A stretch of DNA of 64,000 nucleotides from Microbacterium sp. LCT-H2 (GTDB lineage: Bacteria > Actinomycetota > Actinomycetes > Actinomycetales > Microbacteriaceae): NCBI RefSeq assembly GCF_001866135.1, contig NZ_MODW01000002.1:310001-374000 (forward strand). Direction: 5' to 3'. Positions within the stretch are counted from its first letter, which is position 1, and every line of letters starts with the position of its first letter. Positions 44,716 through 54,418 of the stretch are shown one piece after another. A model generated the notes under the pieces. The model searched no databases. It had not been told where the DNA came from and was given only the letters and a program-made list of their open reading frames with translations. The position numbers were made by a program, and so were the translations under genes.

Positions 44716-45297
44716 TCACTCCGTCTCGAAGCTCGCGGCCATGCGGCCGACCGTGTCGATGGCGCTCTTCAGCGTTCCTCGGTCGAGCGGTCCCAGCGTG
44801 CGGGCCGCGGAGAGCAGTCCGAGGGTGGCGCTGGAGAGCGCGAGGGCGAGGGCTTCGGGCTCCACGTCCGGCACGATCCGGCCCTGACGCTGGAGGCCAC
44901 GGATCCCGGCGACGACCTGCTCGTGACGTGTCCGGTACCGGGACATCGGTTGCGCGGCGACGTGGGCCCCGAGCACTCCCGCGTCGTCGAGGAACGCGGC
45001 CGTCATGAGCTCGTCGTCGAGCAGCGCCGTCGCCGTGGTGCGGTAGAGGGCGCTGAGCGAGGGCTGCAGTCCTGGGGTGCGGGCGACGGCGTCGGCGATC
45101 CGCGCGGTTCCGCGCTGGAGCAGGGCGTCGAGGATGTCGCGCTTCGCGGCGAACTCCAGATAGACGGCGCCTTTGCCGATGCCGGCCGCGCGGGCGATCG
45201 CCGCGACGCTCATCGAGTCGAACCCCTCCGCGAGGACCATCCGCTCCGCCGCGTCGAGGATGCGTGCCCGGCGGTCCGGGACGAGCGGCCTAGGCAT
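44716..45297 (-). CDS. TetR/AcrR family transcriptional regulator
   Basis: The 193-residue protein has an N-terminal helix-turn-helix (ARILDAAERMVLAEGFDSMS, then IGKGAVYLEFAAKRDILDAL) and a helical ligand-binding domain. It lies inside an operon between two alpha/beta hydrolases, overlapping the upstream one by 8 bp. It most likely represses the operon through the 12-bp inverted repeat at 46190-46227. The ligand may be the hydrolase substrate. Confidence 0.92.
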   Translation of the reverse strand: MPRPLVPDRRARILDAAERMVLAEGFDSMSVAAIARAAGIGKGAVYLEFAAKRDILDALLQRGTARIADAVARTPGLQPSLSALYRTTATALLDDELMTAAFLDDAGVLGAHVAAQPMSRYRTRHEQVVAGIRGLQRQGRIVPDVEPEALALALSSATLGLLSAARTLGPLDRGTLKSAIDTVGRMAASFETE

Positions 45298-46180
45298 CGG
45301 AGCCTCGGGCGAACCACTCGCACAGGGCGGGGATCACGAGGTCGGGACGGTCCCGCTGCACCCAGTGCCCGGCGCCGGGGGCCACGAGGAGCTGCCCGTC
45401 GGGCAGGATCTCCGCGGCCGCCTCGATCCGTCGGAGAGGGACGCCGGAGTCGCGGTCGCCGTGCACGAGGAGGACCGGGACGCGGATCTCGGCGAGCCGA
45501 TCACGGTAGTCGGTGCGCAGTCGCAACGGCCACACCTGATCCCGCTGCCAGTCGCCGAACGTCGTGAGACCGGAGCCGGTCGCTGCCTCGGCGAGCACCG
45601 CATCGACGAGAGCCGGGGTACGGGCGTCGGGGGAGCGGACGAGATCCTGGAGGCCTCGCGTCATCGCCTTCCGGTCGCGTGCGTAGACGCGTGTCATCGC
45701 ACCGAGCAGGCCCGAACGCAGGAGCAGGAAGGTCGACAGGTGCGAGAGGGTGCCGAGGGCGCCGTCCGCCAGGCGTGGCATCAGTCCGTAGCTGCCGAGG
45801 AGGGCGGCGGCGTGTGCTCCGTCCGGGCGGTCGAGCAGATGGCCCAGCGTCATGCCCGCGCCCATCGAAAGACCTCCGATGGCGTAGGCGTGCAGCCCGA
45901 GGGCGTCGACGAGGTCGCCGACGTATTGCACCAGGCGCTCCTGGGTGAGCGGCGCATCGAGGCGGGGGCTGCGTCCGAAGCCCGGGTGGTCCGGCGCGAC
46001 GACGCGGTGTCCGGCCGCCGCCAGCGCCGGCCCGACCTCTCCCCAGGAGAGCTCCGCACTGTCGGCCCCGCCGCCGTGCAGCAGCAGCACGGGCGGTTGC
46101 GTCTCCACGGAGGGGTGCCATTCCAGGACCGACACCGCGGCGCCGGGAACGGTCACGGTGTGCCGTCGTGGTGCGGACAT
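45290..46180 (-). CDS. Alpha/beta-fold hydrolase
   Basis: The 296-residue protein has PVLLLHGGGADSAELSW, nucleophile motif IGGLSMGAG (Ser105), catalytic Asp in VLLVHGDRDSGVP and His in APGAGHWVQRD. First gene of the hydrolase-TetR-hydrolase operon. The ATG at 46180 follows GAGGGGG. Its promoter -10 (TATGGT, minus strand 46202-46207) lies between the arms of a 12-bp inverted repeat, so repression by the cognate TetR protein is expected. Substrate unknown. Confidence 0.88.
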   Translation of the reverse strand: MSAPRRHTVTVPGAAVSVLEWHPSVETQPPVLLLHGGGADSAELSWGEVGPALAAAGHRVVAPDHPGFGRSPRLDAPLTQERLVQYVGDLVDALGLHAYAIGGLSMGAGMTLGHLLDRPDGAHAAALLGSYGLMPRLADGALGTLSHLSTFLLLRSGLLGAMTRVYARDRKAMTRGLQDLVRSPDARTPALVDAVLAEAATGSGLTTFGDWQRDQVWPLRLRTDYRDRLAEIRVPVLLVHGDRDSGVPLRRIEAAAEILPDGQLLVAPGAGHWVQRDRPDLVIPALCEWFARGSDA

Positions 46181-46189
46181 GCGCCCCCT

Positions 46190-46227
46190 CTCGTTGTGAC
46201 CACCATATCGAATGCGGTCACAACGAG
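46190..46227. promoter_or_regulatory. TetR-type operator around a -10 box
   Basis: CTCGTTGTGACC (46190-46201) and its exact complement GGTCACAACGAG (46216-46227), separated by 14 bp that contain TATGGT (minus strand), the likely -10 of the hydrolase-TetR operon. Confidence 0.75.
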
Positions 46228-46232
46228 GATGG

Positions 46233-47318
46233 TCAGTCTTTCTTGGCCGCCTTCTCGGCCGTGCCGTTCTCCTCGGCCGCCGCGCGCTGGGCGTCGCGCA
46301 GCTCTGCCGTGGCGATCTTGACGTCGACCTCGGCGCGCTGCAGCCGACGCTGGACGAACGTCCGCGCGCCGAACCGCTCGTGCAGGCGGTCGCCGCGCTC
46401 CTCTTCGGCGGTGACGATGTAGGCGCACGCGACGAGGATGACCTGCGTGGACAGCTGGAGCCAGATCAGGAGCGCGAGGAGCGAGGCGAACGACGCGAGG
46501 AGGGGATTGCTCGTCGCTCCGCCCACGAACAGCCCGGAGAGCTGCTGCAGCACGATGAGGCCGAAGGCGCCGAGGAAGGCGCCGCTCCACAGGGAACGCG
46601 CGGCGGGCCGGACGCCGGAGAGCAGGAGGAAGGCGCCGACGATCAGGGCCGCGTCGAGGATGAAGACCACGAGCAGGGACAGGAGACGGACCGTCCAGGC
46701 GAGCAGTGGCGAATCCGACGGCACCCCGAGCAGATCGCCGATCCAGGTCACCCCGAGCTGTCCGATGAAGGTGATCCCGGCGGCGAGTACGAACGCGAGC
46801 CCGATGCCGACGGCGAGCAGGAGGTTGCGGACGATGACCCAGATCCACAGGATGTCCGCCTGGATCGTGCCGGCGATGGTCCGGATGGCCGTGCGGAGCG
46901 AGCCGATGGCGCCGAGCGCGGCACCGATCAGCGCGACGAGGGAGACGATGCCGGCGATCGAGAACGACGCCGGGGTCCGGAGGTCGTTGGTATTGATGAC
47001 GCCGCCCTCGCCGATGAGCCCGGGGACCGCGGACTGCACGGCGTCGATGATCGCGCGCCACGCCTCCGGGTTCCCGGAGAGCCAGAGGGCCGCGAGGGAG
47101 AAGCCGAGGAGCACGCCCGCGAACACGCTGAACAGGGCGCGGTAGGTCACGCTGTCGGCGAGCATCGGACCGCGGCGTTCGGAGTACAGCAGCACCGCCC
47201 TCACCGGTCGCCGAGCCAGGGCCCAGGCGATCACCGGGCCCGTGACGCGGGCGACGAGTCCCGGGCGGGCCGGGGCTGCGGAGCGGTTCTCGGAGTCTCG
47301 GTTGTCGGTGTCTGCCAC
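46233..47318 (-). CDS. YihY/virulence factor BrkB family membrane protein
   Basis: The 361-residue protein has six main membrane helices and the YihY pattern (DSVTYRALFSVFAGVLLGFS near the N-terminus, RSLWSGAFLGAFGLIVLQQL in the middle, LQLSTQVILVACAYIVTAEE near the end). Formerly misassigned as RNase BN. Its function is uncertain; a role in lipid or solute transport at the envelope has been suggested for relatives. The GTG at 47318 is 6 nt after TAGGGT, suggesting a leaderless mRNA. Lysine/acid-rich C-tail. Divergent from lysA. Confidence 0.87.
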   Translation of the reverse strand: MADTDNRDSENRSAAPARPGLVARVTGPVIAWALARRPVRAVLLYSERRGPMLADSVTYRALFSVFAGVLLGFSLAALWLSGNPEAWRAIIDAVQSAVPGLIGEGGVINTNDLRTPASFSIAGIVSLVALIGAALGAIGSLRTAIRTIAGTIQADILWIWVIVRNLLLAVGIGLAFVLAAGITFIGQLGVTWIGDLLGVPSDSPLLAWTVRLLSLLVVFILDAALIVGAFLLLSGVRPAARSLWSGAFLGAFGLIVLQQLSGLFVGGATSNPLLASFASLLALLIWLQLSTQVILVACAYIVTAEEERGDRLHERFGARTFVQRRLQRAEVDVKIATAELRDAQRAAAEENGTAEKAAKKD

Positions 47319-47324
47319 GTGCCC

Positions 47325-47330
47325 ACCCTA
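47325..47330 (-). promoter_or_regulatory. -10 box of leaderless yihY-like gene
   Basis: TAGGGT on the minus strand, spacer GGGCAC, GTG at 47318. Confidence 0.55.
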
Positions 47331-47422
47331 CGAGCCGGACGGTACCGCTCCCCAGGGGGTTGACGCGGCGTGTCACCATGACCAGGGCCCGACAGAGGGT
47401 GCCCTAGAATCGGGGCAACTCG

Positions 47423-48883
47423 ATGTGCGCCTCCGCCCGAGATCCGTCCCACGATTGGTGTTCCGTGCTCGACTCTGCCGCCACGCTCGCTCCGGACTGG
47501 CTTGTCGTCCCCGAGGATCCGAACGATCTCGCGCCGGGTGTCTGGCCATCGTCGGCCACGCGCGACGAGGACGGCGGCCTCGTGCTCGCCGGAGTGCCAG
47601 CGCCCGAGCTCGCCCGTACCTACGGCACGCCGCTCCTCGTCCTCGACGAGGACGAGGTGCGTCGCCGCGCCCGGGCCTTCCGCGACGCGTTCGACCGCGC
47701 CGCGTCCACGCACGGCACCACCGCGCAGGTGTACTACGCCGGCAAGGCCTTCCTGTGCACGACGGTCGCCCGCTGGGTCGTCGACGAGGGGCTCCGCATC
47801 GACGTGTGCACCGGTGGCGAGCTCGAGGTCGCCCTCGCCGCGGGGGTCGCACCGGCGTCGCTGGGCTTCCACGGCAACAACAAGTCGGTCGCCGAGCTGG
47901 AGCGCGCGGTCGCTCTCGGTGTCGGCACGATCGTCGTCGACAGTGCGATCGAGATCGAGCGCCTCGCCGCCATCACGGCGCGCACGGACACCGTGCAGCG
48001 CGTGATGGTCCGGGTCATCAGCGGCGTCCACGCCGAGACCCACGACTTCCTCGCCACGGCCCACGAGGACCAGAAGTTCGGCTTCCCGCTCGCCGAGGCC
48101 GAGGCCGCGGTGGCGCGGATCCGCGAGATCCCGGGGCTGGAGTTCGCGGGCCTGCACTGCCACATCGGCTCGCAGATCTTCGGCGTGGCCGGCTTCCGCG
48201 AATCCGCGTCGCGCGTGCTCGAACTGCACGCCGCCCTCCTCGAAGGTGGCCCGGTGCCGCAGCTGAACCTCGGCGGCGGCTTCGGCATCGCCTACACCCG
48301 CGTCGACGACCCCACGCCGATCGACGAGCTCGCCGACGGCATCGTGGCGGCAGTGGCCGAGGGCTGCGCGGCGCGGGGCATCGCGGTGCCTGCGCTCTCG
48401 TTCGAGCCCGGGCGCGCAATCGTGGGCACGGCGGGCGTGACGCTCTACGAGGTAGGGACGACGAAGGACGTCACTGTCGCCTCCGGGGCCACGCGGCGGT
48501 ATGTCAGCGTCGACGGCGGGATGAGCGACAACGCCCGCACAGCCCTCTACGGCGCCAGCTACTCGGCCCGCCTCGCCTCGCGGACGGGGACCGACGAGCC
48601 TCAGCTGAGCCGGGTCGTCGGCAAGCATTGCGAGTCCGGCGACATCGTCGTCGACCACGAGTACCTTCCCGGAGACGTCACGCCGGGCGATCTCCTGGCC
48701 GTCCCGGCGACCGGCGCCTACTGCGCCTCGCTCTCGAGCAACTACAACCACGTCCCGCGGCCGCCCATCGTCGCGGTGCGCGAGGGGCGCTCGCGGGTGA
48801 TCGTCCGCGGCGAGACCGTCCACGACCTGCTGGCCCGCGACGCGGGCATCGACGGGGCGCACGCCCCCGAGGGAGCACGATGA
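47423..48883 (+). CDS. lysA: Diaminopimelate decarboxylase
   Basis: The 486-residue fold-type III PLP enzyme has the PLP lysine in VYYAGKAFLC (Lys108), the HIGSQ motif (GLHCHIGSQIF), GGGFGIAYT and ESGDIVVDHEYLP. It converts meso-diaminopimelate to L-lysine in the last step of lysine synthesis. The ATG at 47423 is 12 nt after a TAGAAT -10 box; a GTG at 47465 would give a shorter N-terminus. Followed after 21 bp by hom and then thrB, grouping aspartate-family genes. Confidence 0.96.
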   Translation: MCASARDPSHDWCSVLDSAATLAPDWLVVPEDPNDLAPGVWPSSATRDEDGGLVLAGVPAPELARTYGTPLLVLDEDEVRRRARAFRDAFDRAASTHGTTAQVYYAGKAFLCTTVARWVVDEGLRIDVCTGGELEVALAAGVAPASLGFHGNNKSVAELERAVALGVGTIVVDSAIEIERLAAITARTDTVQRVMVRVISGVHAETHDFLATAHEDQKFGFPLAEAEAAVARIREIPGLEFAGLHCHIGSQIFGVAGFRESASRVLELHAALLEGGPVPQLNLGGGFGIAYTRVDDPTPIDELADGIVAAVAEGCAARGIAVPALSFEPGRAIVGTAGVTLYEVGTTKDVTVASGATRRYVSVDGGMSDNARTALYGASYSARLASRTGTDEPQLSRVVGKHCESGDIVVDHEYLPGDVTPGDLLAVPATGAYCASLSSNYNHVPRPPIVAVREGRSRVIVRGETVHDLLARDAGIDGAHAPEGAR

Positions 48884-48904
48884 CCCACCATCGAAGGAGC
48901 ATCC

Positions 48905-50209
48905 ATGACTGACTACAGACGACTTCGCGTGGCGCTGCTGGGCGCCGGAGCCGTCGGCTCCCAGGTGGCGGCCCTCCTGCTCCGCCACGGCGACGAGCTG
49001 GCCGACCGTGCGGGTGCTGCGCTGGACCTGGCGGGCATCGCGGTGCGCAACCTCGACGCGCCCCGCGACGTCGACCTCCCGAAGGAGCTCTTCACGACCG
49101 ACGCCGAGTCGCTCATCCTCGGCGCCGACATCGTGATCGAGCTCATCGGCGGCATCGAGCCCGCGCGCACGAACATCCTCCAGGCGATCGGCTCCGGAGC
49201 CGACGTGGTCACGGCCAACAAGGCACTGCTGGCCACCCACGGGCCGGAGCTGTTCGAGGCGGCGGATCGCGTCGGCGCCTCGGTGTACTACGAAGCGGCG
49301 GCCGCGGGCGCCATCCCGATCATCCGTCCGCTGCGCGATTCCCTCGCCGGCGACCGCGTCGTGCGGATCATGGGCATCGTCAACGGAACGACGAACTACA
49401 TCCTCGACCGGATGGACACGGAGGGCGCCGACTTCGCCGACGTGCTGGCGGACGCGCAGCGCCTCGGATACGCGGAGGCCGACCCCACCGCGGACGTCGA
49501 AGGCTACGACGCCGCGCAGAAGGCCGCGATCCTCGCCAGCCTCGCCTTCCACACCGCGGTGCCGCTGGAGGCGGTGCACCGCGAGGGCATCACCGCGATC
49601 ACGGCATCCATGATCGAGGAGGCCCGCGCGGCGGGCTTCGTGATCAAGCTGCTCGCCGTGTGCGAGCGCATCGAGGCCGACGGCGCCGAGTCCATCTCGG
49701 TGCGGGTCTACCCGGCCCTCGTGCCGGTCGCCCACCCGCTCGCCTCCGTGCACGGCGCCAACAACGCCGTCTTCGTCGAGGCCGAGGCGGCGGGCTCCCT
49801 CATGTTCTACGGCGCGGGCGCGGGTGGGATCCAGACGGCGTCCGCCGTGCTCGGCGACGTGGTCTCGGCCGCTCGTCGGCACATCGCCGGCGGCGTCGGG
49901 GTGGGCGAGTCCACGCGGGCGAACCTCCCCGTCGTGCCCATCGGCCATGTCACGACCCGGTACCAGATCACCCTCGAGGTCTCCGACGCCCCGGGCGTGC
50001 TGGCCACCGTCGCCGGGATCCTCAGCGACGGCGGCGTGTCCGTCGCGACCGTCGTGCAGACCGTCGAGGGGGAGGACGAGCCGACCGCGCGCCTCATCAT
50101 CGGCACGCATCGCGCGACGGAGCAGGCCCTCAGTGACACGGTGGACGTGCTGGCGGGCAGCGACGTCGTCGCCCGCGTCGTGTCCGTCCTCCGGGTGGAA
50201 GGCGAGTGA
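48905..50209 (+). CDS. hom: Homoserine dehydrogenase
   Basis: The 434-residue protein has the Rossmann motif VALLGAGAVGSQVAALLLRH, the catalytic segment (GIVNGTTNYILDRM, then RLGYAEADPTADVEGYDAAQ) and a C-terminal ACT domain (about 350-430), the usual site for threonine feedback. It reduces aspartate semialdehyde to homoserine. Its stop codon overlaps the thrB start (GTGA). The typical actinobacterial order hom-thrC-thrB lacks thrC here. Confidence 0.97.
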   Translation: MTDYRRLRVALLGAGAVGSQVAALLLRHGDELADRAGAALDLAGIAVRNLDAPRDVDLPKELFTTDAESLILGADIVIELIGGIEPARTNILQAIGSGADVVTANKALLATHGPELFEAADRVGASVYYEAAAAGAIPIIRPLRDSLAGDRVVRIMGIVNGTTNYILDRMDTEGADFADVLADAQRLGYAEADPTADVEGYDAAQKAAILASLAFHTAVPLEAVHREGITAITASMIEEARAAGFVIKLLAVCERIEADGAESISVRVYPALVPVAHPLASVHGANNAVFVEAEAAGSLMFYGAGAGGIQTASAVLGDVVSAARRHIAGGVGVGESTRANLPVVPIGHVTTRYQITLEVSDAPGVLATVAGILSDGGVSVATVVQTVEGEDEPTARLIIGTHRATEQALSDTVDVLAGSDVVARVVSVLRVEGE

Positions 50210-51180
50210 CCACGGTGACGGCCACGGCTCCCGCCCCCGAGGAGCACGGTGCGCGCGTGGGACGCACGGTCGAGGTGACGGTGCCGGCGACGAGCGCCAA
50301 CCTGGGCCCCGGCTTCGACACGCTCGGCCTGGCGCTCAGCATCTACGACCGCCTCGAGGTGACGGCGCTGCCCGAGGGGCAGCTCGAGATCGAGGTCTCC
50401 GGTTCCGGCGCCGAGGAGATCCCGCGGGATGCGTCCAATCTCATCGTCCGCACGATCGCCTACGTGTTCGCCGACGCAGGCCGCGCGATGCCCGGCCTGC
50501 GCATCGTGGCCGAGAACGCCGTCCCGCACGGCCGCGGTCTCGGCTCCTCTGGTGCGGCCGTCGCCGCCGGCGTGCTCGCGGCGAAGGGGCTGCTGGCCGG
50601 CGACGTCGACATCTCCGACACCGATCTGCTGCGCCTCGCGACCGAGCTGGAGGGCCATCCGGACAACGTGGCGCCCGCACTGTTCGGCGGACTCACGATC
50701 GCGTGGATGGGGGAGCGGGGCCCGCAGCACAAGAAGCTCCTCGTGCACCGCGGCGTGTCGCCGCTCGTCCTCGTCCCGGCCTACACGATGTCCACCTCGC
50801 AGGCCCGTTCCCTGCAGCCGCCGCACGTCTCCACGGCCGACGCGGTGTTCAACGTGTCCCGGTCGGCGCTGCTCATCGCGGCGCTGATGCAGAGCCCGGA
50901 ACTGTTGCTCGACGCGACCGCGGACCGGCTGCATCAGGATTACCGCGCCGGCGCCATGCCCGAGACGCAGCGCCTCGTGCAGGCGCTGCGCGCCGCGGGA
51001 TTCGCGGCCGTCGTCTCCGGCGCCGGACCCAGCGTGCTCGTGCTCGCCGACGGGCCTGGCAGTCGTCTGGACGCCGTCGATGTGGCCAATCGGGTGACCG
51101 ACACCCCGTGGGAGGCGCTCCTGCTCGCCGTCGACGTCCGTGGTGGTACAGTGGGGGATCGAGCGGAGGGCTCCACGTAG
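50206..51180 (+). CDS. thrB: Homoserine kinase
   Basis: The 324-residue GHMP kinase has VPATSANLGPGFDTLG, the ATP-binding motif PHGRGLGSSGAAVAAG and the C-terminal GAGPSVL motif. It phosphorylates homoserine for threonine synthesis. The GTG at 50206 overlaps the hom stop by 4 bp, indicating coupled translation. A probable rho promoter (TACAGT, 51147) is embedded in its last codons. Confidence 0.96.
   Translation: MTTVTATAPAPEEHGARVGRTVEVTVPATSANLGPGFDTLGLALSIYDRLEVTALPEGQLEIEVSGSGAEEIPRDASNLIVRTIAYVFADAGRAMPGLRIVAENAVPHGRGLGSSGAAVAAGVLAAKGLLAGDVDISDTDLLRLATELEGHPDNVAPALFGGLTIAWMGERGPQHKKLLVHRGVSPLVLVPAYTMSTSQARSLQPPHVSTADAVFNVSRSALLIAALMQSPELLLDATADRLHQDYRAGAMPETQRLVQALRAAGFAAVVSGAGPSVLVLADGPGSRLDAVDVANRVTDTPWEALLLAVDVRGGTVGDRAEGST
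51147..51152 (+). promoter_or_regulatory. Possible -10 box for rho
   Basis: TACAGT inside the 3' end of thrB would give a leader of about 185 nt before the rho GTG. Assigned by eye. Confidence 0.35.
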
Positions 51181-51254
51181 CATTCGTGAATCTGGCCCCA
51201 TTGCATCTCTTGCAAGACCCGCACGCGAACCCCTGAGGCCCAAGTGCCGAGGCT

Positions 51255-51275
51255 GGCTGACGCCGAGCGTCAGCC
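51255..51275 (+). terminator. Hairpin in the thrB-rho spacer
   Basis: Perfect 9-bp stem GGCTGACGC/GCGTCAGCC with loop CGA and no T-tract. It could terminate thrB transcripts or act as an attenuator in the rho leader. The rest of the 165-bp spacer holds no ORF that I can support. Confidence 0.5.
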
Positions 51276-51344
51276 CGTGCGATCGTGCGCAGCACCCGTT
51301 GTGCGCGTTCACGCTCATTTCCCATGACCTATAAGGGAGTACTC

Positions 51345-53312
51345 GTGGAGAACCTCTCCGAGACCCAGAACGATCAGGCGGCTCCGACCGCCGATGCCCC
51401 CGTCGCCGAGCAGGCGACCGAATCCGCTCCGGCCAAGAAGCGCGCACCGCGTCGGGCGAATACCGCCACGGCTGCGGCCAAGGCGGCCAAGGCCGCGGAG
51501 GAGTCCGGTTCGGCCGAGGCCCCTGCGGCTGCCGCCGCCTCCGCCGAGGCTGCGGAGGCGGCCCCGAAGGCGAAGGCTCCGCGCCGCACGCGGGCGAAGA
51601 AGGCCGACGCCGAGGCCCCCGCTGAAGCCGCACCGGCCGAAGCGGCCCCCGCTGCCGAGACCGTCGAGGCGCCGGCCGAGGCCCCCAAGTCCGCCCGCGG
51701 CCGTCGCACGAAGAAGGCGGACGACGAGGCTCCGGAGGCGAAGACCGAGAAGGCCGAGGCAGCACCCGCCGAAAGCGCGACGGAGACCGCCGAGGCGGGC
51801 ACCGCTCAGGGCGGCCGCGCCAAGAACGACGCGGCGAAGAACGACGCAGCGAAGAGCGAGTCGAAGAACGACAGCGCCGCCGCGAAGAACGAGGCCGAGG
51901 CGGACGCTCCGGCGAAGGATGCGTCCGGCGAGGGAGACAGCGGTGAGGAGCAGGGCGGTCGAGGCCGCAACCGCAACCGCAACCGCAACCGTGGCCGGGG
52001 TCAGGGCGGCGGCCAGGAGCAGGCGCAGAACGCGCCGGCCGACGACGACCAGTCGGGTAACGGCAACGGCCGCAACCGTCAGCGCAACAAGCGTCGCAGC
52101 GGCGGCCAGGCCGACGAGTTCGAGACGGAGATCACCGAGGACGACGTCCTCATCCCGATCGCCGGTATCCTCGACGTGCTCGACAACTACGCTTTCGTGC
52201 GCACCACCGGCTACCTGGCCGGCCCCAGCGACGTCTACGTCTCGCTCGGCCAGGTCAAGAAGTACAACCTCCGCAAGGGCGACGCGGTCGTCGGGTCGAT
52301 CAAGCAGCCGCGCGAGGGCGAGCAGCAGGGCCGCCAGAAGTACAACGCGCTCGTCAAGGTCGACTCGATCAACGGCCTCTCGGTCGACGACGCGGCCACC
52401 CGCGTGGAGTTCGGCAAGCTCACCCCGCTCTACCCGCAAGAGCGCCTGCGCCTGGAGACGGCTCCGGAGAAGCTGACGCAGCGGATCATCGACCTCGTCG
52501 CGCCGATCGGCAAGGGCCAGCGCGGCCTCATCGTGGCGCCGCCGAAGGCCGGGAAGACCATCGTCCTGCAGCAGATCGCCAACGCGATCGCGCAGAACAA
52601 CCCCGAGGTGCACCTCATGGTCGTGCTCGTCGACGAGCGCCCCGAAGAGGTCACCGACATGGAGCGCACCGTGAAGGGCGAGGTCATCGCCTCGACCTTC
52701 GACCGTCCCGCGGAAGACCACACGACGGTCGCCGAGCTCGCGATCGAGCGGGCCAAGCGTCTCGTCGAGCTGGGCCGCGACGTGGTCGTGCTGCTCGACT
52801 CGATCACCCGTCTCGGTCGTGCGTACAACCTGGCCGCTCCGGCGTCCGGCCGCGTGCTCACCGGCGGCGTCGACGCGTCCGCGCTCTACCCGCCGAAGCG
52901 CTTCTTCGGTGCCGCCCGCAACATCGAGAACGGCGGATCCCTCACGATCCTCGCCACCGCGCTCGTCGAGACCGGCTCCAAGATGGACGAGGTCATCTTC
53001 GAGGAGTTCAAGGGCACCGGCAACAGCGAGCTGCGCCTTTCCCGTCAGCTCGCCGACAAGCGCATCTTCCCGGCGGTGGACGTGAACGCGTCCAGCACGC
53101 GCCGCGAGGAGATGCTGCTCTCGGCCGACGAGGTCAAGATCACCTGGAAGCTGCGTCGCGCTCTCGCCGGGCTCGACCCGCAGCAGGCCCTGGAGGTCGT
53201 GCTCGGCAAGCTCAAGGAGACCCACTCCAACGTGGAGTTCCTCGTGCAGATGCAGAAGTCCATCCCGACGCTGCCCTCGGGCGCCCACGGGCACGACAAC
53301 AACATCCGCTGA
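51345..53312 (+). CDS. rho: Transcription termination factor Rho with long low-complexity N-terminal region
   Basis: The 655-residue hexameric RNA helicase has an unusually long disordered N-terminal region (about 1-260: Ala/Glu/Lys-rich, then Asn/Arg/Gly/Gln-rich), as in other actinobacterial Rho proteins. The cold-shock-like RNA-binding domain (from [20 protein letters not shown]), Walker A APPKAGKT (398-405), Walker [12 protein letters not shown] and the R-loop region follow. It terminates transcription at rho-dependent sites. The GTG at 51345 has AAGGGAG upstream; the ATG at 51324 has none and lies before that site. prfA begins 8 bp downstream. Confidence 0.96.
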   Translation: MENLSETQNDQAAPTADAPVAEQATESAPAKKRAPRRANTATAAAKAAKAAEESGSAEAPAAAAASAEAAEAAPKAKAPRRTRAKKADAEAPAEAAPAEAAPAAETVEAPAEAPKSARGRRTKKADDEAPEAKTEKAEAAPAESATETAEAGTAQGGRAKNDAAKNDAAKSESKNDSAAAKNEAEADAPAKDASGEGDSGEEQGGRGRNRNRNRNRGRGQGGGQEQAQNAPADDDQSGNGNGRNRQRNKRRSGGQADEFETEITEDDVLIPIAGILDVLDNYAFVRTTGYLAGPSDVYVSLGQVKKYNLRKGDAVVGSIKQPREGEQQGRQKYNALVKVDSINGLSVDDAATRVEFGKLTPLYPQERLRLETAPEKLTQRIIDLVAPIGKGQRGLIVAPPKAGKTIVLQQIANAIAQNNPEVHLMVVLVDERPEEVTDMERTVKGEVIASTFDRPAEDHTTVAELAIERAKRLVELGRDVVVLLDSITRLGRAYNLAAPASGRVLTGGVDASALYPPKRFFGAARNIENGGSLTILATALVETGSKMDEVIFEEFKGTGNSELRLSRQLADKRIFPAVDVNASSTRREEMLLSADEVKITWKLRRALAGLDPQQALEVVLGKLKETHSNVEFLVQMQKSIPTLPSGAHGHDNNIR

Positions 53313-53320
53313 GGTCCGAC

Positions 53321-54400
53321 GTGTTCGAGTCCGTCCAGACTCTGATCGACGAGCATCGCCGGGTCCAGGAGGAGCTCTCCGACCCGGCGGTGCACGCCGA
53401 CGCGGCACGCGCCAAGCGCGTCAACCGTCGGTATGCCGAGCTGTCGCGCATCGTCGCGGCGCATGAGGCGTGGACGGGGGCCGTCGACGATCTGGAGGCA
53501 GCGCGGGAACTGGCCCGCGAGGACGAGGCGTTCGCCGCGGAGATCCCCGCTCTCGAAGAGGGCGTGCAGGCGGCGCAGGAGCGGCTGCGGCGCCTGCTCA
53601 TCCCGCGGGATCCGGATGACGCCCGCGACGTGATCATGGAGATCAAGGCGGGGGAGGGCGGCGCGGAGTCGGCCCTGTTCGCCGCGGATCTGCTGCGCAT
53701 GTACGTGCAGTACGCCGCGTCGAAGGGGTGGAAGACCGAGCTGCTCGAGCGCAACGAGTCCGACCTCGGCGGCTACAAGGACGTGCAGGTCGCCATCAAG
53801 GGTTCCTCGTCCGACCCCGCGCAGGGCGTCTGGGCGCATCTGAAGTACGAGGGCGGCGTGCACCGCGTGCAGCGGGTTCCCGCCACGGAGTCGCAGGGCC
53901 GCATCCACACCTCCACGACCGGCGTGCTGGTGTTCCCCGAGGTGGACGAGCCCGAGGAGATCCAGATCGATCAGAACGATCTGAAGATCGACGTGTTCCG
54001 CTCGTCCGGCCCCGGTGGACAGTCGGTGAACACCACCGACTCCGCTGTCCGCATCACGCACGTGCCCACCGGCATCGTCGTGTCCATGCAGAACGAGAAG
54101 TCGCAGCTGCAGAACCGCGAGGCGGCGATGCGGGTGCTGCGTGCCCGGCTGCTGGCCAAGCAGCAGGAGGAGCTCGATGCGGCCGCCTCCGACGCGCGCA
54201 AGTCGCAGATCCGCGGCATGGACCGCTCGGAGCGCATCCGCACCTACAACTTCCCCGAGAACCGGATCGCGGATCACCGCACCGGGTTCAAGGCGTACAA
54301 CCTCGATCAGGTCATGGACGGTGCGCTCGACCCCATCATCGAGAGCGCCATCGCCGCCGACGAAGAGGCCCGTCTGGCTGCCGTCGGCTCCGAGGGCTGA
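53321..54400 (+). CDS. prfA: Peptide chain release factor 1
   Basis: The 359-residue protein has the GGQ motif at 232-234 ([20 protein letters not shown]) that triggers peptidyl-tRNA hydrolysis, and the N-terminal coiled-coil and codon-recognition domains of RF1 (reads UAA/UAG). The GTG at 53321 is 8 bp after rho. The methyltransferase PrmC that modifies the GGQ glutamine is encoded at 60478, separated by an insertion instead of following directly. Confidence 0.97.
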   Translation: MFESVQTLIDEHRRVQEELSDPAVHADAARAKRVNRRYAELSRIVAAHEAWTGAVDDLEAARELAREDEAFAAEIPALEEGVQAAQERLRRLLIPRDPDDARDVIMEIKAGEGGAESALFAADLLRMYVQYAASKGWKTELLERNESDLGGYKDVQVAIKGSSSDPAQGVWAHLKYEGGVHRVQRVPATESQGRIHTSTTGVLVFPEVDEPEEIQIDQNDLKIDVFRSSGPGGQSVNTTDSAVRITHVPTGIVVSMQNEKSQLQNREAAMRVLRARLLAKQQEELDAAASDARKSQIRGMDRSERIRTYNFPENRIADHRTGFKAYNLDQVMDGALDPIIESAIAADEEARLAAVGSEG

Positions 54401-54418
54401 GCGGCTCCCGCGACGGCG

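Noticed and set aside
51483..52110. Repeats in the rho 5' coding region as a DNA repeat element
   Set aside because: They encode the Ala/Glu/Lys and Asn/Arg-rich N-terminal region in frame, so they are protein low complexity.
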